Shown: positions 21,344 through 31,807 of the stretch, piece after piece | How positions within the stretch are numbered: the stretch's first letter is position 1 | Layout: each line of letters starts with the position of its first letter | Assembly (NCBI GenBank): GCA_000787465.1 | Contig: JSYX01000063.1 | Span: forward strand, 1 to 64,000 | Length of the DNA: 64,000 nucleotides | Origin: Thermomucor indicae-seudaticae | Taxonomy: Eukaryota > Mucoromycota > Mucoromycetes > Mucorales > Lichtheimiaceae | Direction: 5' to 3' | The notes under the pieces: model-generated | Database searches by the model: none | Seen by the model: the letters and a program-made list of their open reading frames with translations, nothing else | Told to the model about the DNA's origin: nothing | Position numbers and translations under genes: made by a program

Positions 21344-22021
21344 TTTGAGCAAATGTGTTAAATGTTATTGAGACAAAGCGAATGCTTTTGTTTGTTGAAA
21401 GTAGGGGAAAAGGCAAGCCCTTTTTTTGAGTCATCGGGTCATTTCTGTTTTGCGGAGTTCCTTCATGGAAATTTTGTTTCATGAGTTTAAGCGGAACATT
21501 CCGGCTCCCTATTCCCGAAAATTCATCCATGTGTTGTCCAGGTCAGGGAAGCATTGATACAAGTATGATACCATCTCTTTTCTAGTTGATTCGTCATTAC
21601 AGTATTCATCCATATAGATTAAACTTAAATAAGCATTCCAAGATCCTGTCTCTATGTAAAGACGCGTTTATCAACACAGCGCCTTTTGTACACGAAAAGT
21701 GAGATACATTTTGACAAAGGTTGCTTAGAGCAGGAATTGCTATTCTTCCAGAACATTTATTTTTGGATAACGCCGTTTCGGGATCCGATGGAAAACAGAG
21801 CTGCATGGAAAGAAAGGCCTTTCGGCTATAGTTATTACCTGGGCAATATATCCAAAAAGCCATTGTTTTGGTGTGATCCTGCAGAAACGAACAATTACCG
21901 TTGCTTAAACAGTGCGGCTGCACAACCCCGTGGAGATGTCAAGAGAAAAGGAGGCGACGCCTCTTCTATTGACTTCTCTTTCTCTTTCTTTTCTATTTTC
22001 TTTTCCTCCTTCTTGAAAACC
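21344..22021. promoter_or_regulatory. Divergent promoter region, PPR gene / CBS-PB1 gene
   Basis: 678 bp between start codons. A frame without conservation runs into the next gene. About 21960-22015 is a long CT-rich tract just before the ATG, common in fungal leaders. Confidence 0.5.
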
Positions 22022-24503
22022 ATGTCCATGGGGCCAACCAATACCAACCATTCTCCTCTGACTAAACGATCTTCGGTATGTGGCGGTGCTCGAATGGTGC
22101 AGTCGTGCAGTGCATCAACCAACACGAGTATGGATTATGACTTGCTTTCAGCACCCAGTCGACACCGGCAAACGAAAAAGGATGAGGTGTGTCACGGGAT
22201 CAAGTGGAATGGAGAAGTAGGTAGAGACCAAAATCGCGAGAAATAGGCGATCCGCAAGAAAATCGAGCAAGAACTGTCCAAGAAGCGAGGCGGAACAACG
22301 CGTATCAAACAAACCAAGAAAGTCGCAGGATCTGTATCTGCTTTGCGACCCTCTCATGCATTGACTTTAAAGGAGAATATTTTGGTGATCGAAGCTGTCC
22401 AGTTAATGGCTGCCAAAAGAAGCGACTGTGTCTTGGTTGTAGACGACGAAAAGCATTTGCGTGGAATATTCACGGTAAATATATAACCATGTCTGTTATG
22501 TACCAATACGTTTCTCATAAGAAAGTTAGGCCAAGGACCTTGCTTACAGGGTAATTGCAAGTAATTTGGATGCCAGGTATTCTTCTTTTCTGTACTCATA
22601 AGTAGAAGGGCGCATGCACAAACTTTCCTATTTTTCTTTGCAGAACAACTCTCGTATCCCATATTATGACCAGAGAACCGATATGTGTCACTGCAGATAC
22701 ATCTGCAAACGACGCGCTGAATCTGATGGCGTCCCGTGGATTCCGCCACTTGGTTTGTGCACCAAAAACCAGAGTTTATGCACGATCATGCATCATGTTT
22801 ACTGAGTCCCTTTTTTTCATATGTTGCAGCCAGTATGCAATGAGGAAGGCGATATATTTGGTCTGTTGGACATTGCAAAATGCTTGTATGAGGCACTGGA
22901 TAAAATGGAACGCGCGTATGGATCATCACGAAAACTGTATGATGCTCTGCAGGGAGTCGAGCGCGAATGGGCAAATATAGGTCCTGCACAGTTAGTGCAA
23001 TCCATGGGTGTCCTTAGGGACAAGATGTCTTGCCCGGATCTGAGGACTGTTTTGGATCAGCATGCGGAACCAGTACAGGTGTCGGTGAAAACGCAGGTAC
23101 GCGACGTGGCCAAGCTCATGAAGGAGTATCACGCAACAGCTGTACTTGTCATGGACCATGGCGAACTCGCTGGCATATTTACGGTGAGACAAGGAGGGAA
23201 TTGCTTTTTACCAGACAGACACTAAGCCGTCGGTTCGTTTTAATAGTCCAAAGACATCGTACTACGGGTTATTGCGGCCGGCATCGCACCTGATAACTGT
23301 TCGGTAGTACGTGTCATGACACCGCATCCAGATACAGCAACACCATCGACAAGTATTCTGGAAGCGTTAAAGAAAATGCATGGTGATGCTTAAATTAAAC
23401 ATCATAGAATGCGTGTGAGCCTAAGCTAAATAGGAAAGCTTTGTTTGTAGATGGTCATTATCTCAATCTTCCTGTGATGGACGACGAGCGGAATGTATTG
23501 GGAGTTGTTGATGTTTTGAGGCTGACATTCGCAGCCCTTGAACAGGTTAGTCGGTCGGATTTTAGCCGGGCGTGGATAACTTAATGATAACGCGTGTTTG
23601 CAGATCCGTAGTATAGAAGGTGGCGGGAACGGAAATAATGAAGGCGACAGTGGCAAGTTTTGGGAGAACATCGCAGCCCCAGACGACCATGCGGAAAGCG
23701 AGTCGATTGTGTCCGAAACACTTACTGCCGACACACGAGCATATGATACACCATCCACACCACAGCCATCTGGTAGCAAACCTTCACTCTTGCCGGCACA
23801 TTACCATTTCGCGGTATCTCCTCCTGGAGGCAGTAGTACGCCTACAACGACCACTACTACAGTAACCGCACACGAGGAAGATATGCGCTCAGTCCTGTCC
23901 ATCAACGCATTTTCATTCAAGTTTACCTTTAAGAACCGCACATTTCGGTTTCGGGCAGACTATACAGACTTCCCAGCATTACGCGATCATATATGCCGAA
24001 AGCTAATGTCTGAAAACGGCCTTTTGAAAGACTCGCGAAAGATTAGTATCGCATACTATGACGACGAGGACGATCAGGTACTGATGACTTGCAACGCTGA
24101 TCTTATCGATGCTGTGCAGTTGGCTCGGAAAATGGACCGCGATCGTGTGCGGCTGACTGTTTTTGAAGGCTCAATGCAACCACAAGATGCATCTGTAGAG
24201 GTTGCACCACCGGCCATTGCTGTATCCGAAGCAGATGTAATAAGGAAAGAGAGAAGCCAGCATAACAGACTGCGTAAACAACGCAAAAGCCATGTCAGTT
24301 ATTACAGCAGTCAAGGAGACGAAGAAGCAGACGTTGAAACGACCTCAGAGGGAAGTGAATCAGGAGGAAGTGTTGGACATTGGAGGCAACGGTCTCGCAA
24401 GAGACGGGTGCGAGATAATGAACCAGAAAGCGAGATGCTTCTACCTGCGGCTATTGCATTTCTCGGAGTGGCTATTCTCGGTATCTTTGCATTAGGTCGT
24501 TGA
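22022..24503 (+). CDS. Tail-anchored protein with four CBS domains and a PB1 domain
   Basis: Eight exons: 22022-22186, 22247-22474, 22530-22576, 22644-22752, 22830-23183, 23247-23382, 23451-23545 and 23604-24503, giving 677 residues. Two CBS pairs span residues about 85-330 (DCVLVVDDEKHLRGIFT, HIMTREPICVTADT, TAVLVMDHGELAGIFT, LPVMDDERNVLGVVDV). A PB1 domain lies at about 420-505 (FKFTFKNRTFRFRADYTD...YYDDEDDQVLMTCNADL). A basic/acidic linker follows, and the last about 20 residues are a hydrophobic helix (AAIAFLGVAILGIFALG), a likely tail anchor. CBS pairs sense adenine nucleotides; PB1 mediates protein pairing. This combination is known in fungi (fission yeast meiotic Mug70-type proteins) but the cellular role is unclear. 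All splice junctions are supported by conserved CBS strands. Confidence 0.92.
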
Positions 24504-24978
24504 AGGAGGTTGACGCAAAGAGAGGAATAAAGGAGGGGATATATGGTGCACCGACGATGATCGGACAAGAAGGGTACACGGGCCATTGGGCAGGTTAGAA
24601 AAGAGGGACAATAGATCTACAGATTTGGGATGTGTGAAAAGCAAGTGTTCGGTGGGAACCCAGAAGGCGGAGTGGGTTGTCTGTAAAATTGCACATGATA
24701 CTGCTTCTTGACAAGTTGCATGGCCGAGAGAAGGTTGACACCCAGTTCAGTTAAACTCGGAAATGGGCTCCGGTTTCTGATCTTGGGGCCATAGCCTCAA
24801 AATGGCTATTCATGATTAAGCTTCTTGTTATTAGCACTTGCAAAAAATTTTGTTGCTTCTTTATTTCCTTCCTCTCTTTCCTTCTTCAGTTCCTGAATCC
24901 TCTCACCCTTTTTAACCATCGTTCGTTAAATCGAATCCAGACCCTTTCCTTCAATACACTCGCTCAGTTCCTTACAAA
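24504..24978. promoter_or_regulatory. Upstream region of the DP transcription-factor gene
   Basis: 475 bp. Bases 24840-24975 are strongly pyrimidine-rich on the plus strand (TTTCCTTCCTCTCTTTCC), a probable core promoter/leader. A typical E2F site (TTTSGCGC) was not seen. Confidence 0.5.
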
Positions 24979-26379
24979 ATGGCTCATTCCTCTTCGTCTG
25001 CTTCATCTGCATTTGCGCCCTGGTCGATCCCTCGTGAACATGACTTGTTCGGTGCCCAGACCACCAGGCTGCCATCACTGTTTGACAGAGGCGCGCCATG
25101 GAACGGCGCCCCCAGCTGTTTGACTTCCGACAATCGTTCCACAAGCAGCAACCTTCCTTCGCCTCCATTCACTGCCGCACTTCGTCCGATCGTTGTAGAG
25201 AAAGAAAAGATCGACCAACCATTCCAGCTTCCGTCTATTCACGACATCTTTCCACCTTCTTTCAACAATGAACCCTCCTCGTCCCCTCCTCTCACCAAGT
25301 CTAGTCTTTCTTCTCCGGACCGCTCTGGTAGCTGGTCCCCAAGATCATTCGGTAATAGCAACAACAACTATTCAAGTCGCAAAGGTTCCATTGCCTCTTT
25401 ACTTAATTCGGACTCTGAATCGTCGTCTTCCCGGAACGGTATCCCGGCACTGTGCAACGAACAAGAACACGACGACAGCAAGAAAAACAGCGACGCTCCG
25501 TCGCTGCCGCCGCGACGGTCGGCTATGTTGAAGCGCGGTCGTCCGCGACAGTATGCGCCGACAACAATTAAGAAAAAGAAGCAAAAGTGCGGCAGCAAGG
25601 AGGATGATAGCGGCAGCAATAGCCGAGCGACCAAGGGTTTGCGACATTTCAGCAAGCTCGTGTCTGACAAGGTCGCGGAGCGTGGTGTGACAACGTACAA
25701 CGAGGTAGCTGACGAGCTTGCGACGGAGATCCGTGCTTCGAACAAGGGCAAGGACGGTTGTTATTATGACCAGAAGAACATTCGCCGACGCGTCTATGAC
25801 GCACTCAATGTCTTGATGGCGATGGACATCATTGCCAAAAACAAGAAGGAAATCAGATGGTTAGGCATGCCGCCCAGTCTTGTTCAGCCAAAGCAGCAGC
25901 CATCATCGAGCAGAGTACAGGAACTCGAACTGCAGATCCAACAAGAAGAACAGCGACAGGCCCAGCTCACTGCTTCTCTGCAGCAGATGGAAAACGCAGT
26001 CCGCGATAAACTTGAACGTTATCTGCAGATCCGAAACCTGATATGGAAAAATGAACAGGACCATCATGATAATCATCAGGAAAAGTTGTTTTTGCCTCTC
26101 CATGCGATCGCGTGCGACGCTTCCCCGCATCATCAAGTCAACTTGTCGGCGGACGGACGACAGGCGGAAATCATCACTTGTGCATCCTCCTCTACATCCG
26201 AAAGTAGTATCGCGGTATACGACGATACAGCTGTTCTTCGGGCTCTGGGCTACAGCCAAATGTCATCTAATCAGAAGTTGGCCTGGTTGCCAGATCCAAA
26301 GTGGCGCCAGTTCATTCAATGTCATGATCTATCGTCTTCACAAGCAGATCGACCTATTGACCCTGTTGCTGCCGCATAA
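24979..26379 (+). CDS. DP-family transcription factor (E2F dimerisation partner)
   Basis: Single exon, 466 residues. After about 200 disordered Ser/Pro-rich residues and a basic patch (KRGRPRQYA...KKKKQK), the winged-helix DNA-binding domain runs about 215-295: KGLRHFSKLVSDKVAERG, then KNIRRRVYDALNVLMAMDII and KKEIRWLG. RRRVYDALNVLMAM is diagnostic for DP rather than E2F, which reads RRIYDITNVLEG. A coiled-coil dimerisation region follows (QELELQIQQEEQRQAQL to about residue 360), then the marked-box-like part. DP pairs with E2F to drive G1/S genes. Most Dikarya lack E2F/DP (they use SBF/MBF), so this gene supports an early-diverging fungal origin. Whether an E2F partner exists cannot be seen here. 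Confidence 0.93.
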   Translation: MAHSSSSASSAFAPWSIPREHDLFGAQTTRLPSLFDRGAPWNGAPSCLTSDNRSTSSNLPSPPFTAALRPIVVEKEKIDQPFQLPSIHDIFPPSFNNEPSSSPPLTKSSLSSPDRSGSWSPRSFGNSNNNYSSRKGSIASLLNSDSESSSSRNGIPALCNEQEHDDSKKNSDAPSLPPRRSAMLKRGRPRQYAPTTIKKKKQKCGSKEDDSGSNSRATKGLRHFSKLVSDKVAERGVTTYNEVADELATEIRASNKGKDGCYYDQKNIRRRVYDALNVLMAMDIIAKNKKEIRWLGMPPSLVQPKQQPSSSRVQELELQIQQEEQRQAQLTASLQQMENAVRDKLERYLQIRNLIWKNEQDHHDNHQEKLFLPLHAIACDASPHHQVNLSADGRQAEIITCASSSTSESSIAVYDDTAVLRALGYSQMSSNQKLAWLPDPKWRQFIQCHDLSSSQADRPIDPVAAA

Positions 26380-26705
26380 TTCTTCCTTGTCCCCCTTTTC
26401 TCTCTTTATTTTTCCTAAGTATATATTGCCCGTTGCTCTTCCTTCGCATTAGCTTTCTTCCTTTACATGCGTGTTCGCTTTTGTGATTATGCCATATGTC
26501 CATTTGAACCACTTTCTTTTCTGTTTTGACATGTCCTTTAACCTACTTTCTACTCTTGTAAGTTCTTTTTCTTAAAGACAAGCAGAGCAAAGCACACATC
26601 CTTTTTTCCTTCAGTATAACAAGAAGCATTAAACATTCTGTAACTTGTTTGTATGTGATATGCGATATCATGTGCGAAAACGAAAGTTATTGAACTTCAG
26701 GCACT
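26380..26705. other. 3' flank of the DP gene
   Basis: 326 bp, pyrimidine-rich; likely 3' UTR and terminator. No gene. Confidence 0.4.
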
Positions 26706-27167
26706 ATGGCAGTAACCCAAAAGAGGCAGCTGCGCCTCTGTGTCACCTCGTCAAATGAGCAAAAATGGTATTTTTCAGCCACACTGAATCAAACTACGAA
26801 AGCTTGTTTCGTGCCTCCTCCTCCTTCTGCTTCTACTGTCTTTCTCTCTCTATTCGTCCCTATTAATTCCATTACGGTCTGGTTAGCCGCTTTCGCCCTT
26901 GGCTGTCTTGCTAGTACCCAAGCGGTATCAGCCTGGTACGTCCAAGTGAACTGCTACCAGCCATGCGTCAGTTACCCTGGCGCGCGCGCCAGTACAGGTA
27001 CTCTGTGGGTCGAATAGTTTGGCTTTTCCAGCAGCGTCACGGACATGGATGTCTATCTCGCCACAGGAACCAGCAAATCAAACCTGAACAGCAACAACGC
27101 TCAAGTCTTGGCCACCAATGCGCCAGTCTATAATCGCAATTACAAGCCCAATTGTAGAAAAATCTGA
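26706..27167 (+). pseudogene. Small secreted-protein gene interrupted by an in-frame TAG
   Basis: A hydrophobic signal-peptide-like stretch (SITVWLAAFALGCLAS, ending AVSA) is followed by NCYQPCVSYPGARAST and, after a TAG at 27015-27017 in the same frame, by FGFSSSVTDMDVYLATGTSK, NSNNAQ and VYNRNY up to a TGA at 27165. The two halves read as one small cysteine-containing extracellular protein of about 90 residues, broken by one nonsense codon. No ATG lies directly before the signal peptide: an ACG stands at 26874, and the only in-frame ATG is at 26706, 56 codons upstream. Loss of the start and the TAG suggest a pseudogene; readthrough or a 24-nt intron (26995 region to TAG) are less likely. 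I recall similar short secreted proteins in mucoralean genomes but cannot name a function. Confidence 0.55.
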
Positions 27168-27343
27168 CGTTCTTGTTTTTTAATCAAGCCTTGCAAAACA
27201 GGGGAGGAATGAAGATGCATCTGTCATCAATATAGTATACACAGAACGAAGAAAGAAACGGAAAAAGAAAAAGTAAGGTAGTAAAGGAAATAAACACGCA
27301 GACGTACAAAAAATATAGAGGAAAGAACATGAATAAACCCTTT

Positions 27344-30300
27344 TCAAGCTGTTTCATCCCATTCGCGGTGAGGCCGTTTCCTAGTCGCTGCAGCATACAT
27401 GGCTGCCGCCAACTCGGCCTGCTGACTGGATGATGATGATGATGATGCTGGTATCGAGTGTGGATGAGGTTGTTGAGGAGGAAAGGACATTGGAATCCCA
27501 GGATTGTTATTGCCAGGACCATAAAGCAGAGCATTCATAGCTGCCGGGTCCATACTTCCAAACAACGCCGTAGGATCAAACGCTCCTGCTCCTCCCATAG
27601 CGTTTCCAGTTGTCGACGTTGGGTCATTCAACGAAAACGGCGCGTGTCCGCTTCCATCACCTTGGAAACCAAATAACGCAGTATGGTCAAACAAGTTGTT
27701 TGCAAGCGCACCATTGTTGCTGTTTCCGCCTTGGCGTTGTGGCGTCTCTTGTTGTTGATGGCTAAACAAATCCTGTCCCACGGCTGCTGCAAAGGGAAAC
27801 GCATTTTGCGGTTGCGTAGGAGGAGCATAGGCAGGGTCGCCTAGCATCGCATTTCCGAGCGACCCAAACACATCTTGCTGTCCGAGAGTCTCTCCACAAC
27901 CCATGGATTGATCCATCGTAAAGTTCAAATTCCTAAACAACAGCTGATCCATGCCGTTTCCTGCTGCACCAGCAAACCCCATCAAAGTCGCGTCGTTGAA
28001 GAATACGTTTGTGCCACCCATCATGCTGCTCGACGTGGCCGCGGAAAATGCTGGATACCCCATATTGTTTGGTACTTGTTGAGTTGGCAATGTAGGGTGA
28101 GGCCGCTGTCGCGGTTGTCCTTGTTCTGAAAAGGGAACCTGTGGCGAAGTTGACATGGCAGTTGCGTTGGTCAGTATCTGGTGCTGATGCGGTGACAAGG
28201 TGTTTGATGGGACCATTGGCGTATGAGTGACCGGTCGACAGTCTGTCTGTGGTGATTGTGATGGTATAGTTGGTTGATTCAAATTCGCAGCCATATTAGC
28301 AGGGGATACCGTTCCAGTCCTACTATCAGCTGCGTTGACAGCTGTTCCTGACGCGTTCATTGGTCGGTTCTGATTCTCCAGACTACTAGGATGAAACACG
28401 GAGCATATGGATTGCTGACTGATAAGTTCTTCGTTGACTCTAGGTATGCTCTCCAGATCAGTCGGCAAGTTGTTGTTCTTCAAAAACGTCTCGATGCTTT
28501 CAATGATCTCATTGACCTTGTCCATGTAGATCAATGGTGATCCCTTCAATATGTTGGCAGTAAGAATCAGATTACGCTGAGCAAGATATGCCACTTCCTT
28601 CTCGTTCGATGTTGCATTGCTTTGATGAATCGAGACGCTAGCGATAACACCATCCAGCGCATAGAAAAACTGACACCATGGGAGGTTTTTCGAGTAAATG
28701 TCCAGCATTTTGGTGATGAAATTGGCAGATTTTGTGCAAATATTGAGCGATAACAGTGCAACTGGTGTCGCTGTCTGATTTTGCTTTGGTAAAAAGAATT
28801 TATGCAGCATGATCCATGTGGTTTGGTACTGGATGTTGAGGATTAGACATGCATCGTCTCGGAATGAGTCTGTCTTTTGGAATACGTCTTCTGCTTCAAA
28901 GCGTAGTGACTGAGGCAATTCATTCATCCAAGTCGTCAGTGCATTTTCCAACCTTGAAATGGCCGATAAGAGCGATTGGCCTGACTGTTCAGACGGTAAA
29001 TGCTTTGTGATACTCTTCCGGATTTTCATGAGTTTGATCGAGTGGACGCAAAAGTCTATTCGATATCCGGTCTCTTCATCTTCAAAGTCGAGTTTAGTCG
29101 GATAATCCAGATCACAGTCTTTGTCGTCGACCATCGTCGGTCGATTAGATTCAAGTGCTGCACAGAGGTCCAACCAATACGCTGACCACCATAACCGTTT
29201 GTTAGTTTCTCGCTGCTTTTCGTCGGCTGGCATGTGCTCCTTTTTGTGAAACTTGAGATCTTGTGCCATACGAATCGCGAGACCTATATACAGATATGCC
29301 AGACTAGAACGTTCGCTGCTCAGCTGGTACATGTATAGATTAAGCAATGCATGTACAGTGGTTGCGCTGCTAATGTCGAAGCATTTTTTGAGGAGTTGAC
29401 GTGCATTTTTAAAATAGTACTCGCCCATTGAAGACGGGTCCTTATCGGGACAAACATTATGGTAAATACAACCGTGCTTCGAGAGCCACGCGCTCACAGA
29501 GTTTGCCAGCAATGGATCTAATCCAGGCTCGCTCGCATATTGCTGCATAAACGCCTCCTTGTCAACGATCTGATATGCTAAAAAGCATTTGTGATAACAT
29601 GTATGCATGAGGTGATCGAGTGTTCTTTGGGGTATCGTGTCATCGGCAGGCTTGTGTTCCTGGAGAATACGACGAGCTTCATTGTCGTCCACTTCCCATA
29701 AACGACCTTCGCCACTGTTTTGCGATTGTCCTGCCATACCGTCATTCCCAGATACCATATCTCCTGACTCCAAGGTCTTTGCGCGCGATTGCGCATATCG
29801 ACCCCAGGTCCTGTGTTGCCTGGGTTTGCTGTTATCTCCTCGAATAGAATCAGTACTGAACAGGTTCGCAGCCGACTCTCTGTTGATATTCAGCTGGCTA
29901 ATGCCATTAAGCAGGATACGATAAAGATCTGCAACACTAGCGATATTCGTATCAATGCGCAAGCCGGAAGGAGAAAGCGAAAGCTTCCACGTCACAGGCT
30001 GCTGTGGTTCGCTCATTGTCATGGTCCCATTTTCCTTTGCCATCGCCAATTGATCTACCATCAATGAACCACTACCCAACGGTGTTGTTCCTCGTAAACT
30101 AAGTATCCTATCGTCGTCAATGGCGCCGCTCGTAGCCGGAAAGCTGACGCTGCCACCACTGATCGTGCTTCCACCGCTGCCGCCAGGAAAGGGGTGCAAG
30201 TTGCTTTTAATCATGGCCAATTCATTCTGCATTTTTTGCATACGTTCCTTAAGTTCCTCGACGTGGTTTCCCAGCTGATCAAATGCTTGACCGTCAACTC

Positions 30301-30580
30301 GACGTGGAGGGGTGGCATAGTTACAAGGAAGGCCAGCTACGGCACATCGGCCACAGGTCGGCTGCACGAAGTCGCACTTGACTTTTTTCTTTCGACAACG
30401 AATGCACTAAGGGGATGACATGAGCATTAAACGTGTATTATCGCGGGGGTGTTCTCGTCACTTTGACGTTCTTACGGCTAGACTAGGGCGTGGCCGTTTC
30501 GGTCGTGTCGGCTCAGGCGGCTTTTGTGGCTGCGATTGAGAGAACCCACCACCATTGTCAGCGACGAAAACGGACGACAT
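27344..30580 (-). CDS. Zn(II)2Cys6 fungal transcription factor
   Basis: Two exons, 30580-30476 and 30406-27344, split by a 69-nt intron, give 1055 residues. The intron separates a basic, proline-rich N-terminus (PEPTRPKRPRPSLA) from the binuclear zinc cluster CIRCRKKKVKCDF followed by CGRCAVAGLPC, with all six cysteines in C-x2-C-x6-C-x6-C-x2-C-x6-C spacing. A coiled coil follows at about 70-100 (QLGNHVEELKERMQKMQNEL), usual for dimerisation. The fungal-specific middle homology domain covers about 250-600 (LYMYQLSSERSSLAYLYIGL, RRLWWSAYWLD-like). The last about 350 residues are Gln/Asn/Pro-rich, a likely activation domain. This is a nuclear DNA-binding regulator, probably of carbon or nitrogen metabolism, but the target pathway cannot be told. 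Confidence 0.93.
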
Positions 30581-30911
30581 TATGCAGGTTCAAAAACAGA
30601 GTTTGAGTTCAATCAGGAAGCACTTTTTTGGACAGAGCAATGCAGATTCAGAAGTTCTCCAGAAGAAAAGGATCGCAAGTTGAAAAGACAAAGTAATTAC
30701 TGATGGAATGTTCTCCAGGTGGAAGGCCCCTACTGCTGACGATGCGACCAATCAAACTTTTCTCCAATGGTTGAAAGATTTCCCGCATCTGAATTTTTCC
30801 TTATGGTAATGTGCAACTCGACCAGACTTATGGACGGGTCAAGGACTTTGGCGCAAGACATATATGTACATTTCAATGGGCCTATAATTATTCCTGAACG
30901 TGGGATAGCTT
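30581..30911. other. Promoter of the Zn cluster gene / 3' flank of FIS1
   Basis: 331 bp, both neighbours on the minus strand. No gene recognised. Confidence 0.4.
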
Positions 30912-31631
30912 TCAACGCGAACGCTTAATGAGCGCCGCCAAGAGAGCAGCGCCCACAGCAATGGCTCCACTAACTATCGCGAACCCAATCGTACCCTCTG
31001 AAAAATAAGCAGGGTCAGTAGTATAAAAATGAAGATTACGCTAAAATAATCTTTACCTTTCATTGCTTTTTCCTGGATACGCTCACGAAGTTCCAACGCT
31101 TGTTCATTTCGCGGCTCATGTTTCAAGAGCTCGTCGTTGAATCTTCGTGCAAGGTTATATTTTCCAAGCTTGTAGTTGCCGATAGCAAGATAATAAAGGC
31201 ATTCTCGACGGCGTTCGGGAGAATCCAAAAAAATTTCTGTGTACAAGAAAGCAAGCATAGTGAGCCATGGACCTGACAAGTAAAAGGGGGTGGGGTTATG
31301 TTTAGAGAGAGCAACCTGTCAATAGCTGAACGCCGTCCTCAATCTGTCTGTCGTCTGCCGAACGTACCAAGCTCCAGGCGTAATTAAACTTGGTTTGAGT
31401 AGAAGCGTGTGGACCTTCTCGCATAAACTGCTTACGAATGACCTTGAACAAAAACAGGGTACATTGAGCATCTGCAGGAACGAATTATGCAGAATTCAAA
31501 CCCGACAGGTAATGACATGACGCGTCTCTAATTTACGATTCTGCTCCATGCTAAACGGAATCAAGACAATCTTTACAAACCTCGAGTTCCTCTGGGGATA
31601 TCGGTATCTCTGCTTCTACTGACATTGGCAT
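30912..31631 (-). CDS. FIS1: Mitochondrial fission 1 protein
   Basis: Four exons, 31631-31581, 31442-31316, 31236-31057 and 30997-30912, give 147 residues, the usual Fis1 length. N-terminal ISPEELE joins [10 protein letters not shown] across a 138-nt intron, then [15 protein letters not shown] and [21 protein letters not shown] form the TPR-like bundle. The fourth exon adds [19 protein letters not shown] and a basic end (KRSR), a typical tail anchor for the mitochondrial and peroxisomal outer membrane. Fis1 recruits the dynamin Dnm1 via adaptors. Splicing is decisive: the unspliced frame carries an unrelated GPWLTMLAF insert, and the tail anchor appears only from exon 4. Divergently transcribed from the RING gene, with 176 bp between starts. 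Confidence 0.95.
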
Positions 31632-31807
31632 GACACCTCTTTTTAGCCGACGATCTTTTTTTTTCTGCAACACTTCAAGTCCACGTGAGGGCGCTTTTGA
31701 TTCTCCGCATTGAAAAAGCTGCATGTTTTGAGTTCTTTGTCGTAGCATCGTTGCTTTTGTCACCGTCGCCAAAGCACAAAGGCATTAATGCGATCCGCTC
31801 AACCTAT
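31632..31807. promoter_or_regulatory. Short shared divergent promoter, FIS1 / RING gene
   Basis: Only 176 bp separate the two proposed ATGs, so regulatory sites must be shared or overlap. An AAAAAAAAGATCG run lies at its FIS1 side. Confidence 0.45.
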
